64,000 nucleotides of DNA from Nemertoderma westbladi (GCA_032718475.1 JAUCBJ010007290.1:124001-188000), one strand, 5' to 3'; numbered from the stretch's first letter, positions 31,250 to 41,359 are shown. Notes: generated by a model not told the origin, from the letters alone. Program-made: numbers and translations.

Positions 31250-34246
31250 TTATCGCGATGGCAACCGCGTCTGCCAATCAATCGCGTCTGTGAGTGCGTT
31301 GATAGTGAGGTACGGTTTACCCTCCGCATCTACTGAACCACCGCCGGGTAGCTCCTTTATTACAGTGTGGCTTCTAGAAGGGTCGTTAACGCGCTCCAAA
31401 AGTTCGCCGTCATAAGCGACGAAATGTCGCCGGATTGAGTCGTCAGCGGTGGGGGGAATGTACAAGCGGACCCCCGAGAATAGATCCGGGAAGACACATC
31501 TGGGTGGAGTTGCTTTGGGTGGAGTTGCTTTGGGTAGAGTTTCTTTGGGTGGAGTTGCTTTGGGTGGAGTTGCTTTGGGTGGAGTTTCTTTGGGTGGAGT
31601 TGCTTTGGGTAGAGTTCCTTTGGGTGGAGTTGCTTTGGGTGGAGTTGCTTTGGGTGGAGTTGCTTTGGGTGGAGTTTCTTTGGGTGGAGTTGCTTTGGGT
31701 AGAGTTCCTTTGGGTGGAGTTGCTTTGGGTGGAGTTGCTTTGGGTGGAGTTGCTTTGGGTGGAGTTGCTTTGGGTGGAGTTGCTTTGGGTGGAGTTGCAT
31801 TGGTCGGAAACTCACTTTCCCGACGAATGACTTTCTCTGGGGACTCAGTTATGTCTCCAATCGGAGAAATCTTGCGTTTAACAGCTTTTGAAGACGATTC
31901 TGAGGTAATTTTCGATGTTTTTCCGAATTTTGAGGAATTATATTTCGATGGTGATTTACTTTCACTTTCCACTTTTTTTCCGGTCGGAAGTTTCAATTCG
32001 AATTTTGAATGTTCCCGCGAAATTTCGTAGAGTTTCCTTAGCCGTTGCAAGCTGGTGTGATCGGTGACGTCTTTATCGTCGCGAACTTTGGTAACCCTGG
32101 GGAACCTGATGGATATTCCATCCGCGGTGTGGATATCGGATCTGGTGAACTCGGCACCGGTGACCTCCCACACCGGTGCCAAGGAGGGATCTCGGATCAC
32201 GAAATCCGGCACGTGGTTCCGCTTAACCTTCAACCACCCGGGTACCGCGCCACCGACGACCTTAACAACGTCCAACTCCGTCTGCAACCGCCCCAGAGCG
32301 GCGTCGTCAAACCCGCAATGAACCTTAGTGACAGTCCTCCAATCCCCTCGAACCTCGTCCCGACAACCCATAAGGAATATCGACATCATCCCACCGTGTT
32401 TCCCATCCCCGTAATACGCTCCCAACACAACGAGGTCAGCGCTATCCGCCATAGAACCCTCCCCCAAGTAATCCTTCTTCACCTTCATCCAATGCCTCTT
32501 CCCTGGCTCGTAAACTCCATTCACATCCTTCAGCACTAAACCTTCCAACCCCCGTTTGAACACGTCCTCCAACCTACCGTGTAAGTCCTGATAGGCAGTC
32601 AGCACCGAGGCTTCCGACAACTGGATCCTATTCTCAACCGGAGTTATCATCTGTTCCAGAACTTTCTTTCTATGTCGCAACGGTTTATCCATAAGATTCT
32701 CATCGTTGAAGAGCAAACAATCGAAGATGTAGAGGCACACGGACGCGTTCTGGAAGGCGTTTTTCTTATGAACACCGAGGGTACCAAAAGGTAAGGGATT
32801 ACCGGAGGTTAGGTCTACCAGTAGCACCTCGCAGTCGAGGATTAAATTGTCCCCGGTTGGGAAAGCGGTGGGTGCGTACTGCTCAATGTGCGCGATCTTA
32901 TGATGGAGAACAGGTTTAAGACTTCGACTAAAGAATTTAAACTGTGAACCTTTTTTGTGGACTTGGACTCTCTCCCCGTCGTATTTAATCTCGCAGTACA
33001 TCCCGTTCGGGTACCCCGTAAGCGCCTGCGATATCGACTTACACGCCTCGGCCAACATCGGCAACACAGGCGTCATCAGCGAGGCCCGGACGCTGAGCTC
33101 CTTCCTGAGGCCGCCGGACGGTGTCCGGGACGCCTCTTCCCACCTCCGGACAACGTCGGCGAGATCACGACACGCCTGGAAGGCCGCGTACGCGTTGCCC
33201 CCCAACGCGTCCAGCACAGGTTTGGCCCCGGCGCCCATCCGCAGGTCGTGTTTCAGCAGTCTGACGGCGACTTTAAGATCGTCCGCAACACAATGCGAGA
33301 TAAATCCGCGTATAGCTGAGAGTTGCTCGAATTCTTTTGTCGCTTCCTCCATAACCCCGAGAAAGTAGTCAACATCCTGTATGGATAAACGGCTGCGGTT
33401 TACAGGGGGGCTAATTATACTCTTAGAGAAAAACTTACAAACAGTCTCGCTGACATCGCCTCCCAGATCTAAATCATTGAGCATAACATCGAGGTTGGTG
33501 CCCAGGATGTTGGAGAATAGTTTAATTAATTGTTTGTCTTTCACGTTGTAGATTCGCTTAACGACACCGGGTAGAAGGAGCTTACAGACTAGGTAGACGT
33601 CCCCAGAGAAACCGGTGCCGGACGAGCCTCGCAGGAGGAACTCGGATATTATCTGGGACTTTGCGTTCGTGCTGGGTTCGTCAGCGACCCGTCCGACGAG
33701 ACGACGAAACGAGCGCAAAGAGGAATCAACGAAACTCGACTCCTCTGTGATTACCTCGCAATAGGTGTATTTATTGGCGGATATTTTGTTTGAAGAAGAG
33801 TAATCTATATTAGTGCTCGGGCCAGGTGCATTTACACCCGTCGACGGTGCAGGAATATCGGTACCCATATTATTAGCGGAATTAACAATATTAATTTGCT
33901 TATTTTTTGATGGAGATGGTTTCTTAATCTTATAGGAAGATAATTTATTACGATCATCAATAAAAGTTTGCAGTATTTTCTTATCCGCAGATGATATAAC
34001 AGCAATCCCTTCCATGTCCTCGAGTTCTTCTATAACCTTGGTTGTGGGACGGACCCGTTTGAACGTGTCGAACAAACACCGCGGATGGAACCACTTTGTC
34101 ATTTCGCCGTCTCCATCGCCGTCGCCAAAAGGATTTGCGCATATTTTCCCAATTCTCAGTTCACCTTTGTCGCATTTCGCTCTGCAAACTTTGCACGCGG
34201 CTCTGCCAGTTTTCGAGTAGTCAACGCTATAACGATTACTAGACAT
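31250..34246 (-). CDS. LIG3: DNA ligase III, ATP-dependent
   Basis: 998-aa protein that joins DNA nicks, in animals chiefly in base-excision and single-strand-break repair with XRCC1 and in mitochondria. The N-terminal PARP-type zinc finger (residues 8-95) has C18-x2-C21 and H54-x2-C57. The helical DNA-binding domain is about 170-380. The nucleotidyltransferase domain has motif I EIKYDGERVQ with catalytic Lys421, motif III ILDCEVLLVD, IFDCLLFND, motif IV EGLVLK and motif V WMKVKKDY. The OB domain runs to motif VI ISIRFPRVTKVRDDKD. A repeat linker (816-915) precedes a BRCT-like end (SGVRLYIPP, RRHFVAYDGEL). The start MSSNRYSVDYSKTG fits the nuclear form. No intron interrupts 998 codons, which is unusual for this gene. 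Length is close to other animal forms. No stop or frameshift seen. Confidence 0.95.
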   Translation of the reverse strand: MSSNRYSVDYSKTGRAACKVCRAKCDKGELRIGKICANPFGDGDGDGEMTKWFHPRCLFDTFKRVRPTTKVIEELEDMEGIAVISSADKKILQTFIDDRNKLSSYKIKKPSPSKNKQINIVNSANNMGTDIPAPSTGVNAPGPSTNIDYSSSNKISANKYTYCEVITEESSFVDSSLRSFRRLVGRVADEPSTNAKSQIISEFLLRGSSGTGFSGDVYLVCKLLLPGVVKRIYNVKDKQLIKLFSNILGTNLDVMLNDLDLGGDVSETVCKFFSKSIISPPVNRSRLSIQDVDYFLGVMEEATKEFEQLSAIRGFISHCVADDLKVAVRLLKHDLRMGAGAKPVLDALGGNAYAAFQACRDLADVVRRWEEASRTPSGGLRKELSVRASLMTPVLPMLAEACKSISQALTGYPNGMYCEIKYDGERVQVHKKGSQFKFFSRSLKPVLHHKIAHIEQYAPTAFPTGDNLILDCEVLLVDLTSGNPLPFGTLGVHKKNAFQNASVCLYIFDCLLFNDENLMDKPLRHRKKVLEQMITPVENRIQLSEASVLTAYQDLHGRLEDVFKRGLEGLVLKDVNGVYEPGKRHWMKVKKDYLGEGSMADSADLVVLGAYYGDGKHGGMMSIFLMGCRDEVRGDWRTVTKVHCGFDDAALGRLQTELDVVKVVGGAVPGWLKVKRNHVPDFVIRDPSLAPVWEVTGAEFTRSDIHTADGISIRFPRVTKVRDDKDVTDHTSLQRLRKLYEISREHSKFELKLPTGKKVESESKSPSKYNSSKFGKTSKITSESSSKAVKRKISPIGDITESPEKVIRRESEFPTNATPPKATPPKATPPKATPPKATPPKATPPKGTLPKATPPKETPPKATPPKATPPKATPPKGTLPKATPPKETPPKATPPKATPPKETLPKATPPKATPPRCVFPDLFSGVRLYIPPTADDSIRRHFVAYDGELLERVNDPSRSHTVIKELPGGGSVDAEGKPYLTINALTDAIDWQTRLPSR
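31502..31801 (-). repeat. coding 15-bp repeat in LIG3 linker (20 pentapeptides)
   Basis: Twenty in-frame copies of a 15-bp unit encoding KATPP with variants KETPP, KGTLP and KETLP (first copy NATPP), lying between the OB domain and the BRCT end. Seventeen contain TPP followed by Lys or Arg, the minimal CDK pattern. The block GTLP-ATPP-ETPP-ATPP-ATPP occurs twice, showing segmental growth. The open frames on the plus strand here are shadows. Confidence 0.95.
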
Positions 34247-34676
34247 TTCAGTTCAATGGGACATTGTACGGTACCGGCTGACCGGTACGGTAGTACGGTA
34301 CGCAAATTGTCAAATGGGTTGTCGTTTCAGCCTTCTCATACCTGCATACTGTAATAGGGTTAATGCAGTACTGCAGTAATGTTAAATTAATATTGAAAAA
34401 ATAGTGCCTAGAACTGTAGAAGATAATTTTACTGTAAAACTGCAGAACTGTGTTCCTAAATTTAGTTTATTGTTTTGGTTAGAAAAGCCTGCCATTATCC
34501 TGTTAGGCCTATCTGATTATAACCTGCTACTTTCTTTAAGGTACCGGTACCTTAAATGGTGAATATCGAAACTAAATATTCGCGAAATTAAGTTATGTTA
34601 AAATGGAAGAAAAGACAACCCAATTCAGAAATTATTGGTAATATGGGTACGGTATGCATATATTATTTCCAATTGG

Positions 34677-34693
34677 CAGTGCCGGATTAAGCC
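34677..34693 (+). other. possible hAT-type transposon terminus
   Basis: CAGTGCCGGATTAAGCC resembles terminal sequences common in hAT DNA transposons and follows an 8-bp palindrome CCAATTGG (34669-34676) of target-duplication length. No matching opposite end was found in the window. Confidence 0.25.
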
Positions 34694-35222
34694 TCTGGTG
34701 CCTAAGGCACATTTTAGTAATTTCCTAAAATGGTCCAAAAATTGATATTTGTCCGCAAACCCTTTCAAAAGAAACAGATGCTAAAAACAATTGAAATTGT
34801 GAAAATGTTGCGAAGGAAATATAAATTATTTTCGTACTAAGTACTTTAATAATACTATAAGTACTTTGCAAAAATAGTTTTCATCAAGAATTGTACATTA
34901 CTTAACGGCATATTATGCTATGCCTATAAAACCTTTGCGATAAAAAGTGTAATGGTTTTGGTAGAATTTCTCAAGCTTTAATTTTTAATATATTAATGGG
35001 ACCATTATCCCAAATCTATTTGTTTTATTTATAAAGTTACTATTCTGAAACTTTAACACGATCTGTGATCTTTTATATACTATTAAAACTGAGTATATCG
35101 TATAGAATAAACCGTTTGTTCGAAAAATGTGGCACTTTTTGCGCAGAATTGCGCATTGTATAGAATATGTAACTTACTGTAGCTCATGTTTAAAGATCTG
35201 TAATTTCCGAGTTCGCGCGACC

Positions 35223-35266
<44 letters not shown>
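35223..35266. repeat. (TAG)n microsatellite
   Basis: About 14-15 perfect TAG units. The same trinucleotide forms the 3' tail of the element D family, but no element D sequence adjoins it. Confidence 0.95.
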
Positions 35267-36249
35267 ATACCACCTGCATTGAAGTTCTTGGTCCGAGACT
35301 TTGGTAAATTGGACGTCGATATGTAGGCTATCTTCTATGAAAATTTTAGCACAAATTTATTGTTTTTGAAAAATTTATGGGGGTTTTAGTATGTGCGGGC
35401 TATATTTTGGGAATCAAATATTTTGTGATAGACAAACTTTAGCATTTAGAAGATCCAAATGGACATGTTTTACAAACCAATAATCACGATTGTAGCCCTA
35501 AAGCTGCTGAACATTTTGGTATGTTTGATGGCAATTGAGTAAAAAATAAAATAGAAGTTAGGGAATAATTTAGTGATGAAAAAAAAGTCATAATCGACAA
35601 ACTGATAAAAAGGTTGTTTTTAAACATTGACTTTATTACCAACATATGGTGTAAAATAATAATACAATACATTACAATAATACATTGACTTTAACCGACA
35701 GGTTAATTTAGTAAATTAAATATAATGTAATTGATTAATTAATACTGTAGTTAGTAGAGAAATTGATTGAAATATAATTGAATTAATACACGAGAAATTG
35801 ATTGAAAATAATTGAATTAAAATATGAAATTATGAGGTGGCTAAAAAATAAATAACTATTTGGTAGGGTTGGGATATTATGTTTAAAAAATATGAAGTAC
35901 ATATGTTGTTAGGGTTAGGGTTGGGATATTAAGTTTAAAAGTATGAAGTACATATGAGTTGTTGACCATGATAATAAAATAAATCAAGTGGGCTGTTTAA
36001 GTACATACATTGCTAAGGCAGTTTTAAATGCAGACGTTTCTGCTACCTCCGGACACGTGGCTGCGTGGAATTTTTCGGACGCCGATGCGCCACAGAAGGC
36101 GCAGACGCACGAAGGTGTCGGTTTCCAGCAGCGTTTGGTTCTGCACAGTTTATGGTGCGAGCCATTTGATATGTACTGTGCCGCAGCTCGACGTCTTAGA
36201 CCTGTTAGCTTCCTGAGAGAAATGATGTTGGTTATGTCAAGTGGGTTGT

Positions 36250-39200
36250 CTACTACTACTAGGATCGGCATGCTGCATTGCAGCTGCATTTTTAAGAATG
36301 CTGTGCCGGCTTGTCAACAAAATTGCGCCGCCACAACTCCCTATCACCCATGACATTTGCTAGATCATCCGCATCTTTAAGGCCAGTGTCCTTTAAGATG
36401 CGTCTCAAGAAAGTCATGGGCTGTCCACCATGCTTATTCACTCCATGAGGCTGCCAAAGTACAAGATTATGCACTGGCTGGTCCTCACGGCGAAAGCAAT
36501 GTCCTGCAAAGCGGAGGCGATTTTGTTCTAGTGTCAAGCTTGGGGGAACCAATGAGACACCTCCAATGTTATATAGTGTATGGTTGGAGATGTGTGCATT
36601 GTACTTGACACAATGTACCCGGCGTAGCATTCTTGTGAATGTGCCATCCAGAGATTTGGTGTCCTCAGCCGTTAGAGCCCAGCATGGACTCCCGTAGAGG
36701 AGTACTGGGACTACTGCTGCTCTAAATAATCGGACCTTAAGTTTCCGATTAATTCTAGGTGACTTCCAAATCCTGGAAAGCCTATTCAAGGCTGCCCATG
36801 CCTTTCCCTTACGTATTCGAAGGTCCTCACCTGACTTCCGGATCCATGATCCCAGGTAACAGAAGTCGTCCACATGCTCAAGCATACCATCCTTTGAGCT
36901 TATGCTCATCCGATCAGAGACTTGCTGAGGACTTTCAAAGTTAACTGTCAGAATTTTGGTCTTTCTGGAGTTAATAAAAAGACCAACACTAGAAGCAGCA
37001 TGTTCTAATGAGCTGAGGAGCCGCTGGGCTCCCTCTAATGATTCTGAGAGTACTCCTAAGTCATCAGCAAAGTCTAGATCAGTTAGGTACTTGGCAGGAT
37101 TTCCTCGACTTCTGGAGCCAGTAGGTGGAGTTATCATCACCCCATCATCATTATGATGATCTAAGGACATGCGTAGAACATAGTCAACCACAATAATGAA
37201 CAAGAATGGTGCAAGTGTGTCTCCTTGGAGGACGCCCCATAACACTTCAAATGGTTCTGTGTCACCGTCAACAGTAGACACAAATGTTGTCGAACCATCG
37301 TATACTGATCTGATTGCTGCAATAATTTCATCAGGAATCCCATATAATGAAAGTATGCTGAACATACGTGAGCGAGAGACTGAATCAAAGGCCTTGAAGA
37401 AGTCAACAAAGATAACAGCCAGATGCCTGTCTTTCTTTTTTGATAACTCTTCAATTATCCTTCTAAGTGCCAAAATGGGCTCCATGGTCCCACGACCTTT
37501 ACGGAACCCATTCTGATTTCCACGTAGCAGTCTCTCAATGGGATCCCTGATGCGATTTAATATAATTCTATTGTATAGTTTTGCAGCAATCGAGATCAAT
37601 GAGATTCCCCGAAAAGAACCATAGAGTGTTAGGTTGCCCTTCTTGGGAACTGGCACCAACTTATTTGTTTTCATTTCTTGTGGGACTCTTGTTGTACGGT
37701 ACATGTCTACTATGATGGGATAGATGAGCTTTAAACACTCAGGTATTTTAAAGACCTCAGGGGGAACACCATCTACTCCACTGGCACGATTGGTCTTAAT
37801 GCTCTTTGCAGCAGCCTTCACTTCTGCAAAGGAGATATCGCCAATGGGAATATCTGGGAGTACAGACTCAGACACTTTTACTTCTATAAAGTTATCAGGC
37901 AATACCCTGTCATTATTGAGGAGCTTTTCAAAGTGGGCTTTCCAACCATTGAGGCGATCGGCTGGTGATTCAGCCTTAACCTTGGTGGTTGGTTGGCTTT
38001 TCCGCCCAGTAAGCAGATTGATCGATTTCCATGCCTGGGATGATTGCCTGCTGTCGTCAGCATCATTGATGGCATCAACCTGTTGGTTTATTAGCTCCTG
38101 TAGATTAACAGAGTACTGCCTGTTCAGGGACCTAGATGCAGCTTTAACTGCATTCTTGGCCGCTGTAGTCTGTTTGAGTCGGGACTCTTTCTGCGCCTTA
38201 TGAAGGTCATTTCGGCACTTCTGAATTTTGTTGTCAGTCCAGGGGGTCCTTTTCCTGTTTCGAGGGTATACAGGAACTGTTTCTGCAGCTGCTAACTTAA
38301 CTGCTTCTGTAAAGGCAGTATAGCCCTCACAGTGATCTGCCGCCTCAGAGGCAAGAGCCTCATACCTGTTGCTCAGCTGTAGTGTGAAGCTGGATCTCAC
38401 ACTTGGCTGTTGCAACAGAGAGGACCAGTCATGCCGTGGCAAGGCAGATTTCGTTGTTCTGCTAGCACGCAGACTAAGTCTTACCTTGGCCACAATAAGG
38501 CGGTGATCACTGGAGAAGGGTCGAAGTGTAAATGCATTACAGTCTTGTATAGAGCTCCTGTATTTCCTACGAAACAGAATATGGTCTATCTGGGACTTGT
38601 GACCACTGGGTCCACTATGAGTCCATAGCTTTCCAGTTCGCTTCTTGAACTGGGTTCCAGCCGAAAACAATCCATTTCCAGAGATAAAATCCTGAAGATG
38701 GACAGAATTTCGGTTAACACTATTGCTATAGACCCAGGGCGATGTAGGTGATTGATGCAGACTTGCATTAAAGTCTCCCAGGAATGTTAAGAATGCATGC
38801 TGATCCACTCCATCAGTTGCTGCTTGTAGATTGTGGTAGAAATTTTCCACCTCCTCTACAGGGGCAACACTAGTTGGAGAGTAGCACACAATCAGAACCA
38901 CCTTAGGAAACTTCTTAGCCAGTCTTCCAGAACATGAGAAGTGGCAACGGATGATGCGGTTAGAGATTTGGTCTATTTTGTCCAATGCTGCATGTGCAGT
39001 TGGATTCATCAATAGACCAATTCCACCATTGCCACTATCATCTGCTGACGCGAGGGCGAGTCGCCAACCGCCCCCCATGTCCTTAATCAGAACCTCATCA
39101 GTCTGTCCAGTCTGCATTCGGTGCTCTTGAACACCCACTGCGCTAAGAGAAAGCTTATCTGCCAAGGCAGTCAGCTCACCTTGTCGCATTGGGGACCCGA

Positions 39201-40038
39201 GTGTTAGGGTGTTTACTGAGGCTAGTCTAGTGACTTGCCTCAGATTCACCAACGGCTTTGTTGGTCGGGGTGGAACATGAGAGTAGCCTCCAACTCCAGA
39301 ATCCCTCTCCCCATCACAATCTGGCCTCCCTGGTGACCCAGGGTTTGGGCCAGAAAGGTCATCAGGAAAGGGACTCAAAGAATTGTTGGCTGCTCTCTCT
39401 CCAGTAGGGGGTGAGACAGGCAGCCGGTCAGGAGTTAACTGACGCCTGTGAGGCCGATTGTGTCCGGTAATTCCACTGGCCTCTAGTGGCCGGACCTCCG
39501 CATTGCTAATGTAATCCATAGTGGGGGTTGGGGGGTGCTTTTTTGCCGAGTCAGCTCTCGGGGCAAATACCACACCCTGGTTTGCCATTCCACAGGGTGG
39601 GTGTCGCAATGGAGTCAGATATGAGGCCCATCACCCATATCTACTCTGGCGTACATGACCCACCATTGGCTGTTGCAGCTCATCTGCTGGGTCATGCCCT
39701 GTACCCTTGCTGCCAGGTGCAGGTCGCAGTGAAGTGCCCTCAGAGTGGACATGAGAACACTCTACTCCTAACCAGCCATTGGTAGATCACCATCTGCCTG
39801 GTCAGGCCATATACCCCTGCAGCCAAGTATATGGGTCCTTAATCCAGGACCAAGGGCGTCCTTATCCCAGAACGAAGGGGGTCCTAGTTACAGGACCAGA
39901 TTTGCCCTAGTAAGAGGGTCTATGCAGCTACAGGTGGCACCTCCTTTATGCTGCATGGAGGTGGCAAGTTTTCTTGATCAATGACCTAGAATACCTGACC
40001 TGACCAACGCTTGTAGAATCGCGATGGATGATGCATAT
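36250..40038 (-). mobile_element. Element D: APE-type non-LTR retrotransposon, apparently with intact ORF
   Basis: Reads on the minus strand. The 3' end is defined by comparison with four other copies in the window (7955, 20801, 44575 and 52512 edges) and is a (TAG)n tail. The 5' end is placed where the flanking relic begins, and is inferred. One 1105-aa ORF and about 430 bp of 5' untranslated sequence are present. No target duplication was found at the two edges. Confidence 0.8.
36292..39609 (-). CDS. endonuclease/reverse transcriptase of non-LTR element D
   Basis: 1105 aa. A Pro-rich N-terminal segment (1-130) precedes an APE-like endonuclease (132-376) with VGVQEHR (Glu162), LGDFNASL (Asp279, Asn281), SQIDHIL and SSDHRLI (Asp368, His369). 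The RT (about 590-860) has LVPVPKKG, FRGISLISIAAKLYNRI, NGFRKGRG, motif A AVIFVDFFKAFDSV, motif B GVLQGDTLAPFLF and motif C LDFADDLG. A C-terminal region with LRFAGHCFRRED follows, as seen in many elements of this kind. All catalytic residues I can check are present and there is no internal stop, so the copy may be active or recent. Clade (RTE/RTEX-like or another APE clade) cannot be settled by eye. Confidence 0.9.
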   Translation of the reverse strand: MRHPPCGMANQGVVFAPRADSAKKHPPTPTMDYISNAEVRPLEASGITGHNRPHRRQLTPDRLPVSPPTGERAANNSLSPFPDDLSGPNPGSPGRPDCDGERDSGVGGYSHVPPRPTKPLVNLRQVTRLASVNTLTLGSPMRQGELTALADKLSLSAVGVQEHRMQTGQTDEVLIKDMGGGWRLALASADDSGNGGIGLLMNPTAHAALDKIDQISNRIIRCHFSCSGRLAKKFPKVVLIVCYSPTSVAPVEEVENFYHNLQAATDGVDQHAFLTFLGDFNASLHQSPTSPWVYSNSVNRNSVHLQDFISGNGLFSAGTQFKKRTGKLWTHSGPSGHKSQIDHILFRRKYRSSIQDCNAFTLRPFSSDHRLIVAKVRLSLRASRTTKSALPRHDWSSLLQQPSVRSSFTLQLSNRYEALASEAADHCEGYTAFTEAVKLAAAETVPVYPRNRKRTPWTDNKIQKCRNDLHKAQKESRLKQTTAAKNAVKAASRSLNRQYSVNLQELINQQVDAINDADDSRQSSQAWKSINLLTGRKSQPTTKVKAESPADRLNGWKAHFEKLLNNDRVLPDNFIEVKVSESVLPDIPIGDISFAEVKAAAKSIKTNRASGVDGVPPEVFKIPECLKLIYPIIVDMYRTTRVPQEMKTNKLVPVPKKGNLTLYGSFRGISLISIAAKLYNRIILNRIRDPIERLLRGNQNGFRKGRGTMEPILALRRIIEELSKKKDRHLAVIFVDFFKAFDSVSRSRMFSILSLYGIPDEIIAAIRSVYDGSTTFVSTVDGDTEPFEVLWGVLQGDTLAPFLFIIVVDYVLRMSLDHHNDDGVMITPPTGSRSRGNPAKYLTDLDFADDLGVLSESLEGAQRLLSSLEHAASSVGLFINSRKTKILTVNFESPQQVSDRMSISSKDGMLEHVDDFCYLGSWIRKSGEDLRIRKGKAWAALNRLSRIWKSPRINRKLKVRLFRAAVVPVLLYGSPCWALTAEDTKSLDGTFTRMLRRVHCVKYNAHISNHTLYNIGGVSLVPPSLTLEQNRLRFAGHCFRREDQPVHNLVLWQPHGVNKHGGQPMTFLRRILKDTGLKDADDLANVMGDRELWRRNFVDKPAQHS

Positions 40039-40333
40039 CTCACAGAGATACAAAAAGATACAAAAGAAACTTCGACATGGACAATTTGAACTCGCGCAAC
40101 GTTATGTAACCGCAATACCGAACGCAAACCGGTCATGGGTATAGATGGATCTATGCTACCCCAACCAGTCCTCGAGATGCAGTTTGACGAGAGAATAGTT
40201 AAGATCGGTTCAGCCATTTATGGAGATCTCCAAAATGACTTTAGAAATATGGAGAATATCCCATATCCTTTCGTAGACACTCGATTGCACCATCGGCAGA
40301 AGGCCGAGGTTTCTTCCGAACTATGTATGCCAA
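40039..40333 (+). pseudogene. fragment of the zinc-knuckle ORF, displaced
   Basis: About 280 bp nearly identical to 45143-45419 (the part around MGIDGSMLPQPVLEM and NIPYPFVDT), with a 10-bp duplication AGATACAAAA at its left edge. It is joined directly to integrase remnants, the reverse of the expected gene order, and has frameshifts. Confidence 0.85.
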
Positions 40334-40349
40334 CTATGTATCTTTACCA

Positions 40350-41359
40350 ATACTGGTGTGGATTTATTTGGCCCTATTGAAGTGTATCGCGCTAGGACTA
40401 TAGTCAAGTGATGGTGCGTCATTTTTGTTTGTATTACTTGTTGAGCGATCCATCTTGATATGGTGAATGATCTATCTACCAACAGCTTCATACTGAGTTT
40501 ACGCCAACAAATCGCTCGTTTTGGGACTAGCAACACTTGAGATCTGACAAAGGTACTAATTTCAGTGGCACCAACAACGATATTAAAGCTAACGTAAACG
40601 ATTGGAACCAAAGACAGGTGGGGACGATCAGCTGAGAGTAACAGCATCTAGCTGGACCTCCAACGCCGCCGACGCCCCTTGGTGGGGAGGAAGTTGGGAG
40701 AGATGCATACGTAGCGTGAATACCGCATTTCACTTTGTAGTGCCGTGCCGCGCGTATCGCACCGACGAACTTTTGCGGACGTTAATGGAGGAAATAGCCG
40801 CTTATCTCAACGAGAGACCGCTTATGCCAGTCTCATCGAGTCCAGACTCCCTAGAAGCGCGAACACCCGCGCATTTCCTACTAAAGAAACCTGTAGCCAT
40901 GCTCCCGCAGTCGGAAATAACGGATGGAGACGAGTACTGCCAACAAACTTGGCAACTTATGCAGTTATTATCCTGTCGTTTCGCTGACCATTCAAAAAAT
41001 ATTATCTTCCTATGCTACAACTTCGAACAAAGTGGTTTGCGCAGCAAGAAAATGTCAGCGCCGGAGACATGGTCCTCATTGTGGAATCAGATCTTCCCCG
41101 TAAGAGGTGGCAGACAGGTCGTATCATCGAGACTCATATATCCGATGATGGTTTAGTGAGATCGGTGGAACTCGTAGTCATGCGACGTAACTACAAGAAA
41201 CCTGGAATCGTTTTTGAAACTCAACAACTTAATCGCCCGGTTGGTCGTTTATGTTTATTGGAAAGAGACCAAGAGTTGTCCGGCAACTACGGTAAACAAG
41301 AGACTCTTCCTACAACCAACTCCCTCATCCAACAAACATCTAGGGACTCCACAAAGTAA
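40350..41359 (+). pseudogene. decayed BEL integrase (relic E)
   Basis: Fragments in several frames: NTGVDLFGPIEVY (first catalytic Asp), then two in-frame stops, LRSDKGTNFSGTNND (second Asp), WWGGSWERCIRSVN (Glu region), ARTPAHFLLKKP, then a C-terminal domain part (VSAGDMVLIVESDLPRKRW, VGRLCLLERD). The order is that of a BEL/Pao integrase end. Multiple stops and shifts show long decay. Confidence 0.85.

Larger units (their letters stand above)
34247..36249. other. AT-rich intergenic region upstream of LIG3
   Basis: Probably includes the LIG3 promoter at its left edge, where GGTACC/ACCGGT palindromes cluster (34,264-34,300), but no defined promoter element was recognised. A possible hAT-type end lies at 34677 and a (TAG)n tract at 35223. 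From 36,000 to 36,249 a minus-strand frame with several Cys (CVCAFCGAS) runs into element D; I do not recognise it. Confidence 0.4.

Noticed and set aside
31435-32030. Plus-strand frames with WVELL or GGVAL repeats
   Set aside because: Antisense shadow of the coding repeat in LIG3.
35984-36289. Cys-containing minus-strand frame next to element D
   Set aside because: Half of it is element D 3' end; the rest has no family I can name, so it is noted only in the spacer entry.
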